A stretch of 64,000 nucleotides of DNA from Lantana camara (lineage: Eukaryota; Streptophyta; Magnoliopsida; Lamiales; Verbenaceae): the NCBI GenBank assembly GCA_037501455.1, contig CM074863.1:10598001-10662000 (forward strand). The letters are read 5' to 3'. Shown one piece after another: positions 23,429 through 35,929 of this stretch. Every line of letters starts with the position of its first letter. Position 1 is the stretch's first letter. Under the pieces are notes generated by a model. The model was not told the DNA's origin. It saw only the letters and a list, made by a program, of their open reading frames with translations, and ran no database searches. A program made the translations under genes and the position numbers.

Positions 23429-23975
23429 CTATTCTCCTTTGTGATGTTCAGTATCATCATCAGCATCGCGGATTGCTTTGGTCTCAATACATTTGCATTG
23501 CCCTTCAAAACACAGCAATTTAGCATCAATGCAACGTAGCCCTGTACTGCTACAATCTTCATCTTTCGTGCACCGGTTACTTCCCAATACTGTCACGATT
23601 TTAAAATTAAAATTTTCATTTTTCAAATAATAACAAATAAAAGAAAACTTGTATAGTTGAGAAGTTACGAAATATTTCATAAGTTTGAACTTTGAACAAG
23701 AATTATCAAAAAAATCCTCAACCGAATTATTTTCTTTTTAAATTCTCAATTATGAAGATTTTTTTCGTAATTGGATGAAATTTCATACGGGTTATTCGTA
23801 ACTATCCCAAAATTATATTAGGTGTAACTTGTAAGTATAAAGTATAATTGGATAATGTAGAATGTAAATATACTAAGCAGAAAATTAAGAGAAATGGAAG
23901 AAGAGATTAAGAGAATAGAATACCAAGGCCAACAAGTAAGAATGTCACCAAAAATATCAACTTTTGGGAAGCCAT
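23429..23975 (-). CDS. CRP5: secreted cysteine-rich peptide (NCR-/defensin-like)
   Basis: Exons 23975-23924 and 23589-23429, with a 334-base phase-1 intron, encode 70 residues. The signal peptide is MASQKLIFLVTFLLVGLV. The mature peptide has six Cys: C-TKDED-C, C, C-FEGQ-C-K-C, then a tail rich in Asp/Glu/His (DADDDTEHHKGE). The C-x5-C with Asp at positions 3 and 5 of the gap and the closing C-x4-C-x-C are hallmark spacings of legume NCR peptides; I know of few descriptions outside legumes. It appears intact and is the closest paralogue of CRP4. Its upstream flank abuts the 3' end of the WIT2-type gene. Function not known. Confidence 0.8.
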
Positions 23976-24650
23976 TTTTTGTGAGCTATTTGGTAATGGG
24001 AATGGCCATGTTATATCGCATTATATATAATGTTTGTAAAAATTTGTATCCTATTTTGTACATAGTAATATTTCATTGATTATGATTTCCAAGAAAATAA
24101 AGAAAATCCATTTATTGTGGTATCTTATTAAGATATCTTATTTGTAAATTTGTAACCTATTTTGTAGATAGGACGAATTTTCACTAATTATGTAATTGAA
24201 AACAATTATTACGAAATTATTACATATGACCTATTTTATAGGTAGTGGATCAAGATTTATTTTTTCACCATAAATACATAATGAAATTCTATTTTTATAG
24301 TGAACTTTTCTGACTATTGAAGATTAGAACATGAAGAGTAAGATTATGATTAAAAAAAGGGATCATTGCAACAATTGCAGTTATATCGACAAAAATTGCC
24401 TTGCCATGAGTTCAAATGTGCTTGATCAATACAGAAAAATACAATGGAAATTTTGATTTTTTGAACCTAGGAGCACGTTACAAATTACATATTCACACCT
24501 TTCTGGGATTCACAATCAATAAGAACAACAAATTAAACTGCACATCATATAAAGTTGGCATATGTTACAAACAATATTTGCAAGAATTACATTCTAACAG
24601 AGAAGTGGGATGGGGAGTGAGCTCCCCTGCGGTCTGTACTGAATCAATTT
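23429..24650 (-). repeat. Segmental duplication copy B (CRP5 with upstream flank)
   Basis: Partner of the 19077-20095 segment. Its right limit coincides with the WIT2-type stop codon (24644), so the 3' flank of that gene appears to have been part of the duplicated unit. Confidence 0.6.
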
Positions 24651-27560
24651 TCAAGAGGTCGGAAGACGGTGGACTTTTTGTGAAACAAATGTGCAGCTAA
24701 AATTGATAGCGAAAGAACGAGGGCCGCCATGAAAACATATGTTCTTCGAGGTTTACGGGTTGAGATGGAGCTCTCGGCCTCCACCTTCAAATCTAAATTT
24801 GTGCCGCAGCTTCCATTCTCATCTCGGGAGCCATCAACGGGTGAGTCCTCCACCTATTCGACATATTCCCAAGCCAAAATGTAAGCACAAAATAAAGGGT
24901 TTTCCAGAGAGATTAGTTTTCTTGAAGATGACAATGTGTCACCAATTGAAAGAGAAACTACAGTATAGAAAGCTTAGTCAGTCCCAAAAACGTTAACAGT
25001 TAAGTTGAATTCTCTTTTGTGTAAATCAATAAATTTGGAATTGTTAGCTTCAAGTGGCCAAGAATTTTAGAGGGCTTCCCAAGAAATGAGCCAGATAAAT
25101 ATTCACATTCAAGAACTCAAAATTTGTCATAGGTGGGAGACAACCGCATATGCAATTGATGGAAATGCAATTCTACCCCTGAGGTTCCCCTGAGGGTTTA
25201 GCTAATTACAGAAACTTAAGCTGAAGTTTGAAAACTTACAAAAAATTCCCATGGCATACTCTAAGATTTGGCCAGCACATGCTATTATACTCATGAATTT
25301 AAAGTCAAATATTAATTATTTAAGTGTCGAGGGAAAAATATGATACTCATAGAAAATTAGATATGAAGACATCAAAATGGATGGATCCACATGTAAAGTG
25401 AATTCTCCAACAGGGGAAGTTTTTTTAACTTCTCCAACCTTGGGAAAAGTTTGTGTAATTACGTCAAACCTCAGGGTATGTAAGTGTAATTGCCCCAATT
25501 CTTTAATTGTCGGTTTTCATTGAATATAAGATTTTTTTTTAAAGGATCAATGCTGGTTCTCATTGAATACAAGAGTGTTTCACTTGAACCTGGAAATATC
25601 TCATACTTCCTAGAACACTTCCATAATATAAATCACAAAAAGAAAAAGAGAACCTGCCTCGGAAATTTCTGATGAGATCTTAGTGCCATTTACTGCACAA
25701 GTTTTTGGAGACTCGGTATGAGCTGAATCAAGCCCAGACATCGAAACTTTTTTATCACTATCATCATCCCTTCTGTTCGCCTGCACAATTACAGATACAT
25801 TTTTCTGTTCTTTACGCCATTTCTCTCGTAACAGCTTGTTTTCCTTGGTCAAAGATATCAACTGCACTGAATTAAGTCAACTCAGCTTTTGCATTGCAGA
25901 AAGAGACTACAATAGTAAGCAAAATGAAAAACTATACCTGTTTCTGAATCCGCTCCCTCTCCACAGCTAATTGCATAACCATATCCATAATAAAACTAGT
26001 TCTAATACTAATATCTTTCGCAGTAGAACGTTTCTCAATAGTAGCTTGGTCCAAAGATGCCTCCACTAATTCCATTCTACATCTCATGAAATCCAATTGT
26101 TTGTTAAGTTCTGAATTTGTTTCGGACAGCACATTACATCTCTCCTCAGCAGTTTCTGCCTTACTCTCGGATATCAGAACCTTTTGTTTCAGTTCATCAA
26201 TTAATGTCTCCATGTCCCATATAGCAGAATACAGCATATTCTGCTGCTCTTGGCTTGCTTCAGAAGACGCCCTCGAATGCTGCAGTTGAATATCCAACTC
26301 CCTCAACTGCTTCTCAAGTAAGCTCACCTTTTTCGAGTTGCTATCATTATTACCTTTGACAAAGTCCAGCTCTTCCGTCAGTTCCAGATTTGTATCGGTC
26401 AAATGTTGTACTTTTTCCTCAGCGCCATCTGCTCTAATTTCAGCTGCATATGCGTTCTGACTCAAAGATTCAATTTCGTCTTCCATCTCTTTGACTTTCT
26501 GGTGAATCGTTTTGTTGGAAGCATGGGCTTCATTAAGCCGGGATTCAGTTTCATTGAGCTTCTCTTCAAGAACACGAACTCTCTCTCTCAAACCAGGTAT
26601 TTCAGCATTGTTAGTGTTGAGCTGCGCAATGGAGCTGTTCAGCTTCTGGATCGAAGTTTCTTTTTCGTTTAATTGAATAACGCAATTCTGTAATTTAGAC
26701 AATAGTTCCTCCTCTCTCTTAGTCAATCCACTAGGATTGGAGTAAATAATCTGAAGTTTTGCCTGCATTTCTTTTGAAATTCCCATCATTATTTCTGCTG
26801 TATTATCCGCCTCTAGGAACCGACTCCAAGCAACATCAGCTGCCTCTTCCATGCAGACAGCAACTTGTTCTAGTAACCTTATCTTCGACTTTGAATCATC
26901 TTCGCTCTGTTTGGCTTCAGCCAACTTCTTTTCAAGCTCCATCTCTCGAGTAAGAAGCATTTCCAACATTTTGACAGCTGCCATCCTTTCAGATTTCCGT
27001 CCCACAAATGCTATGGATTTAAATTCATTCTGTTTCAAAACAAATGAGGTCATCTGCAACTTAAATAACTGAATATTCATCTCTAAAACACGCTCCTGTA
27101 ACCGTTTCAACAAACCCTCAGAATCATGCAATTTGTTTTTCAGCCCATTAAGCAATTCTTTTGAATGTTCACAAGCAGACATCTTATGAACAGCATCTAT
27201 GATTAGATCCTGAAGACCAGTCATTAGACTCTCCAGCTCTTTCAGCTCGAAATTGTGTAGCGCAAAGAGCAGATCGAATGTGAATGCCTTCTCAATAAAT
27301 TCTTCAGAGATGTTATCGTCTTTTAAATCAATAGCTTCATTATCATTTCCACCCACTAAGACAAGTGGTAAAAGATTCTCCAAATTCGCTAATTTATCAG
27401 AACAGTAGGCCATGGTCATATCCACTTCGGATGATACTTTCAAGAAACTCTGCAATTCCGAATCATCCTCGGAGTTGTACAGGAGGCCTTCATGCAAAAA
27501 TTTTTGCATGTCTGGATCAGCAATATCAGATGCAATAGGAGCCGTGTCGTTGCTCGCCAT
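24644..27560 (-). CDS. WIT2: WPP domain-interacting tail-anchored protein, WIT2 type
   Basis: Coiled-coil nuclear-envelope protein that in Arabidopsis anchors RanGAP at the outer nuclear membrane and takes part in nuclear movement through myosin XI-i. Three coding exons: 27560-25938 (541 codons), 25861 to about 25658, and 24853-24644. Residues from about 150 to 610 are predicted coiled coil (many Leu/Glu/Lys heptads). The last exon ends with a basic stretch (RKPRRT), a hydrophobic helix VFMAALVLSLSILAAHLF and a short luminal tail, a classic tail anchor. The start is the ATG of MASNDTAPIAS, just inside the exon after the leader intron. The join of exons 2 and 3 keeps frame only with a GC donor (GAG/GCAGGT at 25657); a GT donor four bases later would break the frame. 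Predicted length about 678 residues. Confidence 0.88.
25166..25496. repeat. MITE-like element in the last WIT2 intron
   Basis: Inverted ends: GCAATTCTACCCCTGAGGTT at the left and, reversed at the right, GGGGCAATTACACTTACATA followed by CCCTGAGGTTTGACG. About 330 non-coding bases. Same family as the element at 1605-1885. Confidence 0.6.
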
Positions 27561-27585
27561 TTTGCAATCTCGTTTTAATGGGATG

Positions 27586-28400
27586 CTGCAAAATATCATC
27601 ATAATTTTGTGAAATGAAGGTAATTCTATAGAGAGTCAATCCTAGATAGTTGAGATTACAGAGGCATTGAGCTAAACGTTTTGCAGGTTCAAGTTCAAGT
27701 ATATCAAAACGGGACAGCCGAAAATAACAAAGCAAATGAGAAAAGCAAGAAATCTTGAGCCGAATCTGATTAATTGAATCATTACTCCATAACCCAAACA
27801 ATAAAATGAGTTCTACAGAAAAACACAATCTTGAACTACACCAACCCAGAAAGCATGAAAAATTCAAGAAACACCCACATCAAATACTAGGTTTATCAAC
27901 TCCAGCACCCAAATTTGTCTAAAGGCTATATATATCTCATGCTTCCCAACAGAATTCTGAACTATAAGTCACCATGGCTGCTCCACATGCAAGCTCGAAC
28001 CACTTTGCTATATATCTTAATTACACTGGAAAATGAATACTATTCTATCATAATTGTGCAATTCCAAGACTTGCCCACCTCTCAAGAAAACTAGCAGCCC
28101 ATAATTCTATAATCAAGCTAAATTAAACATCTAAATCAACCATAACAACCCAAGAACAACAAGAAAGCAAATACAAACCCAGAAATGTTTACTCAATTCC
28201 AAATTCTTCCACTCCAAACCACAAAAACAGTTGAATCACAAACATTCCCGATCAAAGTCAACAGATTGGACCAACTCAAAAGATTTGAAAACAGAAGAAA
28301 TTCTCCAATTTCTTTCCATTTTTCACAGAATTAATGTCCTCAAGATGCATACCTTTCTGGGCTTCGTCGAATTACTCCTCAGGGTGCAAGAAGATAACCG
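27586..28400 (-). other. 5' UTR intron and leader exon of the WIT2-type gene
   Basis: A donor AAAG/GTATGC at 28353/28352 and an acceptor TTTTGCAG at 27587-27586 bracket a 767-base intron in the leader, 26 bases before the ATG. Sequence above 28353 (CACCCTGAGGAGTAATTCGA and onward) is probably the leader exon. No coding potential. Confidence 0.55.
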
Positions 28401-28409
28401 CAGGTGACA

Positions 28410-30235
28410 TTGCAACTTTACCGTTGGTTCAACGTACGCTCCACTCCGCTCCAGCCAAATCACGAGTCAAGTTAAAATCTTGGACGAACAGTGGTGGACG
28501 CTAACGTGAGCCGTGGTTACATATAAGAACGAAAGGTCAACTTCACGTCAGAGTTGTTGGATCGGTGGCTGCTAGAGCACCTGTATTTGACCCAAAATCC
28601 AGCTTTACTTAATTAATCATGTTTATTAACATTAACCATACAACAAGTATGGCGACAAGAATGTCATTAGCAAAAATTATGGAAATAGGATTAGTGGAGA
28701 GCGATGATTAAAAAGAAACAGCAAAAATGACAAGGGAAGTACAACAAAGGCATATTAGTGGGCCCACCACTACGCTCTTCTAGGATTCCTCCAGCTTCAT
28801 GAATATCAATATTATGAAGTAAATGCGAATTCTTGGAAGAAGAACATTTTTGTGTTAAAAGAGTTATTTTAGGTATGATGTGTTTCCTTTTTCCCAGAAA
28901 TTTTAATGATTATATTTCATTTATTCCTTTCATGCCCATCATTGCCTTCTCGTGAAATTATTAATTATTTATGGCTTGAAAATTATATTGTAAATGTTTT
29001 GCATACATTTTGATGGAGATGTTTCATTCTTCTCTTCCCTCACATAAATATTATTTTGATGGAAATATACTAAAATATATTTATAATTAACTTTATCGTT
29101 CTATTCCTTGGATTTGATTGTCCCATTTTATAGTGGGATCCAAATGACTTCATGTTTTGGGTTATAAGCAAGCCAATAGAAGTCCATGACACATGGGCTA
29201 TGGCGCTATCTTACTGGGAGACGGTCATCAGACATCAGTCATCTCAATTTTTATCCATAGACATCTTTCTTTTGGGCTAAACTGAACCAGATTGGCCCAT
29301 CATAACTGGGTCATAAAACTAGTTTATTAACAGGCCATAGCCCATAGTTAATCCGCTATTTTTTTTTTTCGGTGTTTTTAATCAGCTAAATTCTCTTTCA
29401 AAGAAATTTGTACAAAATACAAATCACTGAAATTCTGGGGAAAAAAAAAAAAAACGTGTTCCTTTTTTAAAAAAAAAATTTGAAAAAAATAAAAAATCGT
29501 GTTTGGGGGAATGATTACACATCCAACTAATTTTTTTTGGTACCAATTACACATCCAACTAATGAGTGTTATAAACACAGACACCTTTAAAAATGTCATA
29601 TTATTTATCTATCCAAAAGAGATAATTAGGCAAATCTTTTTGGTGGGGTTTAAATGATTCAGGATAAAACTAAAAAATGCATTACTTTAATCCTGTTTCA
29701 GTTGATACTTGATGCTAATTCTTTCAAAATTAAATAGTGTTTTTTTAACTCAATCTTTATCATTAACGGGCTTGAGATAGTGACAGTTGACGGCACAATT
29801 TCTTTTCAAAGAAAACTTGTCATAAATATTACGGATAATTAATGTTTCATCCCTGATCAAGCTAATGACTTATCCCAAACACCCCAGTTTGAAAATAACT
29901 AATTTTACATCCCCAATACACAACATATTTTTTGTAAACCCCTTCAAACGTGTGAAAATGCCGTTTTGCCCTTCTTGAATGCCAGTGAAACCCAACCTTT
30001 GAATCATCTTTGAGAAGCTTCATCTTTCAGAACCCGATACTTGTAACCTGCCGCCGCAGACAAGCACTCCGGCCTCCACACTTCCGCCCCCACATCCGGT
30101 AATTGTAACAACCCTGATACTGCAATTTAGGTTTTTAATTCCGGATTTGTGGGTATTAATTCGGCATTTAGAGATTCCAATTCGGCGTTTAGGGCTTCCA
30201 ATTAATTGGGCATTTTTCGTTCTCAATTAGTTCGG
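28410..30235. other. Intergenic DNA: WIT2 promoter side and left flank of the Ulp1-like pseudogene
   Basis: No coding exon. A ~22-base motif (GATTACACATCCAACTAATT) is repeated at 29512 and 29546. From about 29820 onward the DNA probably belongs to the leader of the Ulp1-like gene or its parent transposon; I could not find a clear left terminus. Confidence 0.45.
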
Positions 30236-33200
30236 ATGGCTAGATTGAAGCAAATCTCAAATAGGTCCAGCAGTAAAACTTCGCGGCGCGACGAAATACA
30301 ATGCCGTTGCTCGCCAATATATTTTACTGAAAAAATGGCCGAAATTGGTGTGCTAACTGATGCCCAAAGGCAAACGATATTGGCGACTCCATTTGGCTCA
30401 TTCCTTCAAATGCATGGAGTTCAAGGTACAAACAAACGCGTTGGGGCGCTGCTGGAACGTTATAACGTGGAACTACGTACATTCAACTTTGGGCAAGTCA
30501 GTGTACCCTTTACTGACACAGAGCTCTCAATTGTGTTGGGGCTACAATGTGAGGGTAACCCTGTTGATCCTTATGTTAGAGTGAAATCACGATTCCGGCA
30601 ACTGTATTTTGACAACAAAAACGGTAGGGTGACACGTGCTAACATATTGGCCAGGTTACAGGGCTTGGCTTATAGGAGTGATACCGAAGGCATCGATGAT
30701 TTTGCAAGAATGTTCATATTGTTTGTTTTTTCTACATTGCTTTTTCCACGCAGCAGCCTTAAGCTGCCAATTGGTCTGATATGCTATGTAGATGACTTAA
30801 CGTATATCGACCGATTCGCTTGGGGTGTTGTTGTTTATAATTTTTTGGTTTTGTCAATTGAGAAGTTCAAAGTTGATTCCAAACAGTTTCTTGACGGGTG
30901 TACCATGGGGCTGATGATAAGAATATATATATTGTTATCTTGTTTTTTATATCTACGCGGTTGTGTTTGTCTTTTTGATCCCGTTAGTCTGTTTTAAATC
31001 CAGGCTTGGTTCATTGAGCATTTTCCCTCCTGTGGGCATGCCGTGCTGGTGCAGGCCTTCCCACGGTTTTTGAAGTGGGGGAAGAGTAATTTGCCTGCAC
31101 AAAAGAAGGAAATTGAAAAGCGTTTCAGCAAGCTGACCTTCTCCGACGTAAGTAAACATTATGATTAAAAACATTATGTATACATGAATTATGATGAGTT
31201 ATACGCTTATTTTATACAATTTAATCATTTGTTTGCAGCTATATCAAATTAAATTTGCTAATAAAAAGGAGCATAAGTTGCTTGATTGTGTAGAGGATCT
31301 ACCAGAGTCTGCCTTTCAAAATGAGGTTGATGATGATGATGGTTTAGAGGATGATGTGGACGAGGAGAAGAAAGATGGTAAGAGGAAAAAATCTAATAAG
31401 CGTGCAAAGTGTAACAAAAGAAGGAAGGCAGCTGCTGAGAACTCTATTGTACAAGGGGTTGAAGGGGATGTTGGTGAGGGGAAGGATGAAGCTGAGGAGT
31501 AGGATGAGGGTGATGAGAATTCTGTAGAGGATGAGAATGCTGTAGAGGAGAAGGTTGAAGATGTGCAGGAGCTTGCGAGGCATGATTCTGTAGCCCTTAT
31601 TGTTTCTGATGTCATGTGTGATTTGAAGCGTCAATGGGGGAAATCTGAGGATGAAGTTGAGGGGGGCTGCTGCTGATGAGGTTGAGCGAGGTGCCGCTGA
31701 GTTCCCTCATGAAGCAGTTCATATTGTTGAGGAGGCTGATGATGATGATGTTGATGCCCCAGTTTATTCTGTTGCTGATGATTTGAAGTCCTTTGTAGGC
31801 AGAAAGGATTTTGATGGGCGTGCATCTTTGAACGATGAAGCCCTTGAGGTGATCGATGGGATCATTGATGACTACGCTAGCACGTTCAAGTAAGTTATTT
31901 TTTATGCGTAATTAGTAATTTCAAAATCAAATCTGTATCAATGTGTAATTGTCTTTTATTTTATTCCCAGTGATAATGTGGTATATGTGTGTGGCGATGA
32001 AACGCGAGTGTTGGTGAGTGATATTCTGAGACTGATATGGGGTCAGTCAATGAAGCAAAGGGTTTTCGAGGCCTATTTTCATATACTGAGGAGTAGTGAG
32101 TACATTCCCACAAAATCCCACAAAATCTATTGCGTTTCTTCATTTGTCACACAACATATAATAGATTTGGTGAAGGGATACACGAAAACCCACTATCTCT
32201 CAGCGAAAATGATGGGTAAATTTCTTGAAGAGCCCAAATTGATGAAGTATGCGGTGCTGCAGCTGGAAATGCTCAACAGCGGTGTCATTGACCAATGCCG
32301 GTACGTTATATTCCCATTGAACACTGCCAATCATTGGCATTTGGTAGTGTACATGTAGCACCCCGTGACGTGAGCACCACATCCCCCGCACTGTGAGTTC
32401 GGTCCACATATGAAATGGAATGATCCATACATGAACTAAACTTACAGCGAACGGAAGACAATGAAAAGACAGTCCTAGCTAGGCGGAATCTAACCCTGAA
32501 ACAATCAACAACGACCAAGGTGCGGAAGTAAGGCAATTATCTATTCAATATCAATAAAATGAATGCAAGTTCAAGGAAAGTAAATACGGGTTCTACTAAT
32601 TCAATGAACCTGTCCTAACCTGTCCCGAATCAATTCAATACAATAACATAAAACGGGTTCAACTAAAGCCCTAGAACCTGTCCCGAGTTCAATTTAATTC
32701 AGTAAGTAGCATACTAATCCAATAGCAAGTTCAATACAGTAATTAAAATACAATATGCAATGAGTGTAAGTGGAGAGACTGGAACAAGACTCGAAAGGAA
32801 AGACAAGACACAACTCTGACTCCCGCCTAGCACACCACCTGCAAAACTGAAAGTGAGGTGTCAGTCTCCACAAGACTGAGCGAGGGGCATAATAATATAT
32901 AAGCGCAGATAACATGCAAGTCGTAACCTCGGGTAAGGTTTTATAACAGAAACAAAGTAGGTTCAAGAATACTTAGAGCTCGCCCGAGATTAAAACTGTC
33001 AGATTAGACACTTCAATCAATTTCAATCAATCAATTAGTGGCCCGGCGAGTGAGGGCAAATATCCAACCTTACTCCGACAGTGTACAATCATTCAGTTAT
33101 TAAGTGATTAGGCGATCAAACAATCTATTTACAGTGCACAATTAACAGTTTCAGTCCATCCTTCTTCCTCCGAGTGATGGGGGATTGCAAGGCCCCGCCA

Positions 33201-35878
33201 TCCAATCAGTCTGGGCAGAGGGTTCATGATTCCTTAAGCCCGGAACTCCTTCCTCCACTAATCTCCTAGTGGATTCAGGGGTCATCCCAGTTTAGTGAGG
33301 ATAGCGCCCGAGTTACCCGTCAGCCCATGCTTCCTCGGTTGGCTCAAGTCACTACCCTCGGGCCCACAGTGTTGTACAATATACTCGCCAATACAGTCAA
33401 TCAATCAGTACAGTACAATTCCAATAGATCAGTGGAAAATCAATAGAGTTTAGAAAACTATAGATATATAGATACCTTTTGGCCGAAAGTTCACGTAAGG
33501 GTTGTAATGGTTCTATGTATCTAGAAATTAAACCTCACCTGGAATACCACGAGAGAAGAACAAGAACAAGAGCACTACGGTTGCCTATTCAATCCAGAAG
33601 TCTCCACCCTGGAGAAGAACTGTACAATAAAGGGAACAATGTGTACCAGTGAGAGGAGACTCAATATGAACCAAATAAGACGCACGGCAATGTTCATGAA
33701 ATGGTATCAATAAGTTATGCAATAATCCAATATATAATAAATTACAAAAGTCATGTAATGTTCGAGTGTACATTCAAGTTTCCAAATAACAATTAAACAT
33801 ATAATTAAAGCTACATGTATGATTCATGAACGTTAAGTTTGTATTTCAAATTAATTAAGCATTTGGAATAATTATGCCCACTCATATATATTCAAACAAT
33901 TTCTCAATTAAATCAATTAAGACAAGTAATCAACATGAAACGAGACCCATAAAATCAATGAGTTAAGAATTCGAGTTTTCACATATCATATCACATTATC
34001 ATACATTATACAGTTCATAATCATCGATCAATTGAGCGTACAAGATTAAATTACAATTTAAAACAATTAACGTATAATATACAATAACTTCAGAAATTCA
34101 TATAAAATCAACCAAGTGTCCGATTGACGAACGGAAAGCGGTGATAGACTCACCACGACGAAAGGAACACACTGTCCGGAAGGCATCGGAATGCCGCCAC
34201 CGGAGCCTGTCGGACCGCCACTGATAGCCGTCAAACCACCACCTCCGGTGGCCGGAAAAATCCCCGGAGGGACAGAAATGTGCGTCTCGGCCTGCTAGTC
34301 AAAAGCCCTCAAACAATTTCAGAAAAAGCCGAACACACCGGACTTCGTTGACGAAAAACCGAACTAAATTCCAACGACGAAAACTGAAATTAAACGCTAA
34401 CCGTAAAACGAAAATGAAATCCGGACATACCGTTGGAAAGCCCATAACGAGCCCTTCGAAACCCATATCTCAAATGCCGGAAAAAGTCGCCAGAACAGTG
34501 ACCGGTTCAGACCCGCCGGTTCAACCGCCGGTCCACCACCACCGGCCGGTTTTCGCACCGGCACCCACACGGTGAGCTTGTCCACGTCGAAACGAGTAAC
34601 TTTTGTGAAGGGCTCATCACCAAAATCCCGCCGGAAAAGGCCGAACCGCCCCCTCCAATGTCCGCCGCTGCCACTCGTCGGAAAACCCCATTTCCGGCCA
34701 CTTTCTCGCCAAACCAGTGCCGGAAATGAACTCAGGAGCTTGAAGAACCTCGGAAACCGCTAACCATTGCCTGAAAAAGTTACCGGAGGGCGGCGTTTGG
34801 TGGCGCTACAGTAACACGCGCCACCACCGTCGCTTTTGATCTGCGCGTGCGCCGCCGCAGGGCGTCCGTTGGCTGCGCCGCTTATGCCATTGGTTGCACC
34901 GGGAAGTCCTCGTCATGGGTCAGGGGTGTGTGCTCCAAGACTGTCGCCGGAAACTGCCGCGAATGGGCGGCGAAGCGGCGGCTCTAAGCCGCGCCACCTG
35001 CTGCTCGCCGTAGCGCCACCACCATCGATTTTCAGGTCCTGATTTTTGTATCATCGTGACGGGCTCGTCGAGCTGATAAATTTCCACTACTCAAACGTCG
35101 AATTCCATCGAGAAACGAGCTAGAACGGATATGTGTGTGCAAACACACCTTCACTGTGTGTGAATAGTGTCGATCGCTGGAGAAGACGATGAGGGCTGAA
35201 GCTGAAATTATGGCACGTAAAACGAGGATCCGGGTATTATATCTCGGGTCCTCGTACGCGAAAACGGTCGGAAGAAGGGGGTTAACGATGTCAAAATTGG
35301 GCAAACTTAGAGTCTACGGACTCGTTTCGCTGCCCCGAACGCGTTGAAGGGATCAAAGAGGTCAAAATCTCGATCGGGTAAGAAATGACCGAAAAACCCT
35401 TGAAGGAGAAAATTACAAACAAGCCCCTAAACTCAGAAGGAGCTGCAAATAAGGCCACATAAATCACATAATTACATAAACAAGCACACGAGAAAGTCAA
35501 CACGTGGCGTAATCCGTACACTGGAAGAACGGGGCGTTACAGTACAACACAGTGGAGAATAAGTTCTTGGCGTACAACTCCATGAGCTCGCCTAGAACAC
35601 GCCACGCGGAGAAGGTATGGGGTTGTTTCATGAAAGCATACTGGGAATACAAGGGCATTGCCAAAGTTGCTGCAACTGAAAGGTACCCAGAAGCCACATC
35701 CAGCCGTAATCAAGCACCAGGAAGCTTGGACTGTGGGGCGTTTATTTGCCTCTTCGTGGAGTCGCTTGCAAAGGACACCGCGGAGTACAACCAGTTTGCA
35801 AAAGAGGTCCCCATTGCTGATTACCGTGTTCACATAGCCCACTTGCTTCTAAAATTTGGTCTTCAACAGCTTGTATGA
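30236..35878 (+). pseudogene. Decayed transposon-type Ulp1 cysteine protease gene, split by an insertion
   Basis: The N-terminal exon (30236 to about 30919) encodes a region of the kind found before Ulp1 domains in plant transposon proteins (TPFGSFLQ, PFTDTELSIVLGLQ). Further exons follow at about 31002-31149 and 31239-31890, and one from 31971 that contains the catalytic His segment NTANHWHLVVY (to 32352). The Cys segment APGSLDCGAFICLFVESL lies 3.2 kb further on (stop at 35876-35878). Damage: exon 1 lacks a GT donor where GATG/ATAAGA stands (30920); an in-frame TAG at 31500-31502; a frameshift at the G-run near 31665; and a 3188-base insertion between the His and Cys segments. An acidic, Lys-rich region lies in the middle. 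Such proteins are typical of Mutator-like elements carrying Ulp1 and of DUF1985-type genes. No mudrA transposase is seen. Confidence 0.7.
32354..35541 (-). mobile_element. Solo-LTR-like retrotransposon insertion within the Ulp1-like gene
   Basis: 3188 bases bounded by TG...CA: TGTAGCACCCCGT at the left and ACGGGGCGTTACA at the right, flanked by a 5-base target duplication GTACA (32349-32353 and 35542-35546). No reverse transcriptase, integrase or second LTR is seen, so it is probably a solo LTR left by recombination; a very degenerate non-coding retroelement is an alternative. Read on the minus strand it starts TGTAACGCCCCG. The part from 34150 to 35050 is GC-rich compared with surroundings. 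Without the insertion and one duplication copy, the host frame is continuous across the junction. Confidence 0.75.
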
Positions 35879-35929
35879 AAGAAATACTATTTTTTTATAA
35901 TTTTGTACGTATAAAGTTTCTTTGTAATT

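Noticed and set aside
31316..31634. Antisense Ser/Thr- or Leu/Ile-rich frames within the Ulp1-like region
   Set aside because: They are the complement of the acidic/Lys-rich low-complexity part of the protease gene; no independent evidence.
32354..35541. Possibility that the 3.2-kb insertion is an intron of the Ulp1-like gene
   Set aside because: It has TG...CA ends with a duplicated GTACA and lacks GT/AG borders at the frame-restoring points, so an insertion explains it better.
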